In this document: piece after piece, positions 5,939 through 8,389 of the stretch
Layout of the letters: each line of letters opens with the position of its first letter
Position numbering within the stretch: position 1 is the stretch's first letter
Assembly: GCA_009692275.1 (NCBI GenBank)
Contig: SHZL01000115.1
Span: 1 to 8,389, forward strand
Source: Lysobacterales bacterium
Lineage (GTDB): Bacteria; Pseudomonadota; Gammaproteobacteria; Xanthomonadales; SZUA-36
Length of the DNA stretch: 8,389 bases
Reading direction: 5' to 3'
Position numbers and translations under genes: made by a program
Notes under the pieces: generated by a model
What the model was told of the DNA's origin: nothing
Database searches by the model: none
Seen by the model: the letters and a program-made list of their open reading frames with translations, nothing else

Positions 5939-6958
5939 TCATTCGGTTCTCGCCGACGGCCCTACAACCAGAACCTGGAATGTTCCGGGAACGCGAGTCC
6001 GTTTGCCTTCAGCGTCTTTCTGGTAAGCGGCCGCCGGCAGGTAGATCCGGCCGTTCGTGGGGTCCAGCGCCGCAGTGCGCGCACCAGCCGTTGTCTTAAC
6101 GGTGGTGACCACCCCAGCACGACCATCGCGTTCCAGGCTGAAAATGGACAGCGTGCCATCGAAGCAGGGAATATAGACCAGGCGGCGGGTGGCATCGAAA
6201 ATTGCGCCATCGGCGCCCGTTCCAATTTCGACGCTGCCACGATCCGAACCCTTCGCGGCGTCAATCAGTTTTGCCTTGCCATTGGCGCAGGCCGACACCA
6301 GCAGATTCGATTCCGTGTCGTAGGCCAGGCCGGTCGGCTCCACGCAATCGGGCAGCTTGTAACGCGCAACCACCGAGCGGCTATCCACGTTGACCACCGC
6401 GATTTCTGCAGTGTCCTCAATATTGATATACAAACGCCCTTTGCCATCGATCGCCGCCGCTTCGGGCTTGCCGCCCAGCGCAACAGTAGCCTCAGCAGTC
6501 GCTGCGGCAATATCGATAACCGTCACATCTTTACTGGTGGCGTTCATCACAAACGCCAGCCCGCTTTTCTCGTCGTACAGCGCGGCGTCAGGCCCGGATC
6601 CCGTTGGGATATTCTTTTTGACCTCGCCGGTGTGCCGGTTGAACAGGGTTGCGGAATTGCCCTCGAAATTGGTGGAAAGCATCAGGTCCGTGCCCGGGAT
6701 AATCGCTACTGCTGACACATCCTGACCGGCGACAAAGCCTGGTTTCACTTTACGCGTGGCAAGGTCGATCGTCATGACGCCGGTGGTGCGCGCCACAAAC
6801 ACGCGTTCTGTGGCGCTATCAACTGAAATGTAATCGTAACCATCGTCCGGGCCGGGAAAATGGTCGACGATCGAATAGGAAATGTCCTGCGCGCTCGATG
6901 CGAAAGGAGCTGCAGCAACTGCCATCAGGACCAAACTTATCAGGGCTGCCCTAACCAT
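5939..6958 (-). CDS. Exported YncE-like beta-propeller protein
   Basis: The 339-residue protein starts with a classical Sec signal peptide: Arg3, a hydrophobic stretch ALISLVLMAVAAAPFA, and a likely cleavage after SSA at residue 23 before QDIS. The mature part consists of repeated blades of the YVTN/YncE/NHL style. Examples are DYISVDSATERVFVARTTGV (41-60), then the later blades ALYDEKSGLAFVMNATS, AAIDGKGRLYINIED, GLAYDTESNLLVSACANG, AIFDATRRLVYIPCFDG and ALDPTNGRIYLPAAAY, giving about seven blades. Such proteins sit in the periplasm as binding or scaffold modules; no catalytic residues are evident and the ligand is unknown. Two cysteines, in LPDCVEP and YIPCFDG, with a third in VSACANG, are worth noting. 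AAGGA lies 9 bases before the ATG, and a good promoter is found upstream. It is divergent from the desaturase, with no obvious functional link. Confidence 0.88.
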   Translation of the reverse strand: MVRAALISLVLMAVAAAPFASSAQDISYSIVDHFPGPDDGYDYISVDSATERVFVARTTGVMTIDLATRKVKPGFVAGQDVSAVAIIPGTDLMLSTNFEGNSATLFNRHTGEVKKNIPTGSGPDAALYDEKSGLAFVMNATSKDVTVIDIAAATAEATVALGGKPEAAAIDGKGRLYINIEDTAEIAVVNVDSRSVVARYKLPDCVEPTGLAYDTESNLLVSACANGKAKLIDAAKGSDRGSVEIGTGADGAIFDATRRLVYIPCFDGTLSIFSLERDGRAGVVTTVKTTAGARTAALDPTNGRIYLPAAAYQKDAEGKRTRVPGTFQVLVVGPSARTE

Positions 6959-7014
6959 GCTGAATGTTCCTTCTACGTCGCCGGGACGCCAAATCAGATA
7001 GGGACAATCCGGTC

Positions 7015-7043
7015 ATTGTACGCATTCGGGGTGCAAGTGCCAA
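7015..7043 (-). promoter_or_regulatory. Sigma-70-type promoter for the beta-propeller gene
   Basis: On the minus strand TTGGCA (7043-7038) and TACAAT (7020-7015) are separated by exactly 17 bases. Each hexamer matches five of six consensus bases. Transcription would start near 7008, giving a leader of about 50 bases that contains the AAGGA ribosome binding site. Confidence 0.6.
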
Positions 7044-7091
7044 TAGAGAAACTGTTGTTCAGCCACGATCCGAGCGCAACATCCACCCACC

Positions 7092-7120
7092 TTTTCGCCA
7101 ACCAGATATTACCCTACAAT
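7092..7120 (+). promoter_or_regulatory. Candidate promoter for the desaturase gene
   Basis: TACAAT (7115-7120) is a good -10 hexamer. At 17 bases upstream is TTTTCG (7092-7097), only three of six for the -35. A start near 7127 would leave a leader of about 32 bases before the TTG start. The remaining 7044-7091 shows no other recognisable element. Confidence 0.35.
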
Positions 7121-7158
7121 GATCGCCTGGTTTTGCATCTTTCCCGCCCGAGATCATC

Positions 7159-8157
7159 TTGCCGCTAAACGTCGAACTGAACCTTGAACACCTGGAAATA
7201 CTGCACTCGCTGAGCGCGCAGGTGGAAGAGAATCTTACCTTCCTCACCCCCATTGACAACGCCTGGCAACCCACCGATTTCCTGCCGGACCTCTGCGGCG
7301 AGGATTTTGCAGATAGGCTGAACGCCTTCCGCGCACCGGCGAAAAACCTCACCGACGAAATCCTTGTCGTGCTGGTCGGCGATATGATTACCGAAGAAGC
7401 GCTCCCTTCGTATGCCCTGCAGCTGAACCTGATTGCCTCGGACTTTGAAGGTAACCGGGTGGATGCGTGGTCGAAATGGATGCGTGGCTGGGTCGCCGAG
7501 GAAAACCGTCATGGCGACCTGCTCAACGCCTATCTGCGCCTGACTGGCCGCGTGGATATGCGCGCCATTGAACTGACCGTGCATCACCTGATTGCCAACG
7601 GCTTTAACCCGGCGACCTATCCTGATCCCTACGAGGGGCTGGTCTACACATCGTTCCAGGAGCGCGCCACCAAAATTTCGCACGGCAATGTCGGAAAACT
7701 GGCGACAGCAGCGGGTGACCCGGTGCTGGGCAAAATATGCCAGCGCATCGCCGGAGATGAATCGCGCCACGAGGCGTTCTATACCCGCATGGTGGGCCAC
7801 CTGTTCGCAGCGGACCCCGACGGAGTAATGCTGGCGTGTCGCCACATGCTGCGCACGGTCATTGCCATGCCCGGGCGGCTGATGTTTGACGGCAAGGATC
7901 CCAAGCTGTTTGATCATTTCGCGGTGGTCGCCCAACGCACCGGCGTCTACACCGTGCTTGACTACGCGATGATCATCGAGCACCTGGTGAAAACCTGGGA
8001 CATCGCAGGGCGGTCGGTCAGCGGCGCGGCGGCGAAGTCGCAGGACTGGCTGTGCCGGCAAGCGGAACGGTATCTGCACCATTCCGACCAGATTGCCGCA
8101 GGCCTGCTAAAGCAGCAGCCGACGAAGTTTTCGTGGATTCACGACCGCAAGGCGTGA
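7159..8157 (+). CDS. Acyl-ACP desaturase, plant stearoyl-ACP Delta9 type
   Basis: The 332-residue soluble diiron enzyme inserts a double bond into acyl chains held on acyl carrier protein, using O2 and reduced ferredoxin. All six expected iron ligands can be assigned by comparison with the castor enzyme: Glu80 (ITEEALPSY), Glu115 and His118 (AEENRHGD), Glu168 (SFQERA) and Glu201 and His204 (GDESRHE). Very plant-like blocks are NAWQPTDFLPD (34-44), VVLVGDMITEEALPSY (70-85), YTSFQERATKISHGN (163-177), LFDHFAVVAQRTGVYT (250-265) and the ending KFSWIHDR. The length equals the plant enzyme without its transit peptide. The frame opens after a TGA at 7120 and holds no ATG before residue 76, so TTG 7159 is the only reasonable start, with a weak GAG six bases before it. 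Chain length and double-bond position cannot be fixed from sequence. A strong terminator follows about 95 bases downstream, so it is probably monocistronic. Confidence 0.95.
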   Translation: MPLNVELNLEHLEILHSLSAQVEENLTFLTPIDNAWQPTDFLPDLCGEDFADRLNAFRAPAKNLTDEILVVLVGDMITEEALPSYALQLNLIASDFEGNRVDAWSKWMRGWVAEENRHGDLLNAYLRLTGRVDMRAIELTVHHLIANGFNPATYPDPYEGLVYTSFQERATKISHGNVGKLATAAGDPVLGKICQRIAGDESRHEAFYTRMVGHLFAADPDGVMLACRHMLRTVIAMPGRLMFDGKDPKLFDHFAVVAQRTGVYTVLDYAMIIEHLVKTWDIAGRSVSGAAAKSQDWLCRQAERYLHHSDQIAAGLLKQQPTKFSWIHDRKA

Positions 8158-8252
8158 ACAGCGGGCACAGTTTGAATGGGCCGTTCTGCTGCCTATCCAT
8201 CCCTGATTTCCCACGCCAGCCCGGGTAAACGCCGCCAGGCGGGTAGTTGACC

Positions 8253-8282
8253 AAAAAAAACCCCGCCAGCAGCGGGGTTTTT
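8253..8282. terminator. Strong bidirectional intrinsic terminator
   Basis: CCCCGC (8261-8266), loop CAGCA, and GCGGGG (8272-8277) form a perfect six-pair stem. It is flanked by eight A bases (8253-8260) and five T bases (8278-8282). On the plus strand it ends the desaturase transcript with U5. On the minus strand the tract is U8, even stronger, so a minus-strand gene probably also ends here. The 95 bases between the desaturase stop and this element (8158-8252) show no gene or clear site. Confidence 0.93.
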
Positions 8283-8389
8283 AAACGGCGACAAAAATAA
8301 ACTTAAGCTTTCCAATCATGGCTGGTTCTCTCCCTAAGGTTTGTTGCGGAATGCGTAGGGGGCTATTCACCTTTTTGCTTTTGGACAAA
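8281..8389 (-). CDS. Possible 3' end of a minus-strand gene (partial, uncertain)
   Basis: A minus-strand frame is open from the window end for 35 codons and stops at TAA (8283-8281), which runs straight into the terminator with its minus-strand U8 tract. Its last residues would be PAMIGKLKFIFVAV. Inside it, an ATG at 8319 is preceded by AGGGAGAG at a good distance, so a 12-residue peptide is an alternative. In another minus-strand frame a gene could end as FVQKQKGE at the TAG 8365-8363. A plus-strand ATG at 8318 is also open to the window end but lacks a ribosome binding site. I do not recognise any of these; the terminator is the main reason to expect a minus-strand gene end. Confidence 0.22.
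   Translation of the reverse strand, partial: LSKSKKVNSPLRIPQQTLGREPAMIGKLKFIFVAV

Noticed and set aside
7165..8082. Long 305-codon open frame antisense to the desaturase
   Set aside because: It lies entirely opposite a highly conserved enzyme, its translation is rich in His/Arg/Gln with no domain, and such antisense frames are common in GC-rich coding DNA.
8229..8244. Small GC-rich hairpin before the main terminator
   Set aside because: CCGC/GCGG with a three-base loop and no U tract; easily a chance pairing next to a much stronger terminator.
8318..8389. Plus-strand ATG frame open to the window end
   Set aside because: No ribosome binding site, no recognisable sequence, and only 24 codons are visible; too weak to call a gene.

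Overview
The window looks like chromosomal DNA from a Gram-negative bacterium, most likely a marine-type gammaproteobacterium. This is an inference from gene content and a moderately GC-rich composition judged by eye: a soluble plant-type acyl-ACP desaturase, a TolB-like/amidohydrolase family protein, a POT-family peptide transporter and an exported YncE-like beta-propeller. No rRNA, tRNA, CRISPR array, insertion sequence or phage gene was seen.

Layout. (1) 2-694, plus strand: the C-terminal part of an amidohydrolase that begins outside the window. It meets the next gene tail to tail with 36 bases between them. (2) 731-5763, all minus strand, in transcription order: an omega-amino-acid:pyruvate-type aminotransferase (5763 to 4465) broken by one in-frame TAA; a LysR-type regulator (4422 to 3445); a NylB-like serine hydrolase (3240 to 2077); and a POT-family proton-coupled peptide transporter (2080 to 731). 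The last two overlap in an ATGA and are surely one operon. (3) 5939-6958, minus strand: an exported YncE-like beta-propeller. (4) 7159-8157, plus strand: an acyl-ACP desaturase strikingly like the plant stearoyl-ACP Delta9 enzyme, transcribed divergently from the propeller gene. (5) 8253-8282: a strong bidirectional intrinsic terminator. Beyond it the window end probably holds the tail of a minus-strand gene.

Working together. The transporter would import small peptides or amides, the serine hydrolase would cleave an amide or ester bond, and the aminotransferase would deaminate a released omega-amino acid, with the LysR protein as the local regulator. This parallels the known nylon-oligomer logic (NylB dimer hydrolase plus omega-aminotransferase). 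The natural substrate is unknown and could equally be a beta-alanyl or GABA conjugate. The nonsense codon removes the aminotransferase C-terminal domain, so the pathway may be incomplete in this strain, or the base may be a sequencing error. The desaturase and propeller genes seem functionally unrelated to that cluster.
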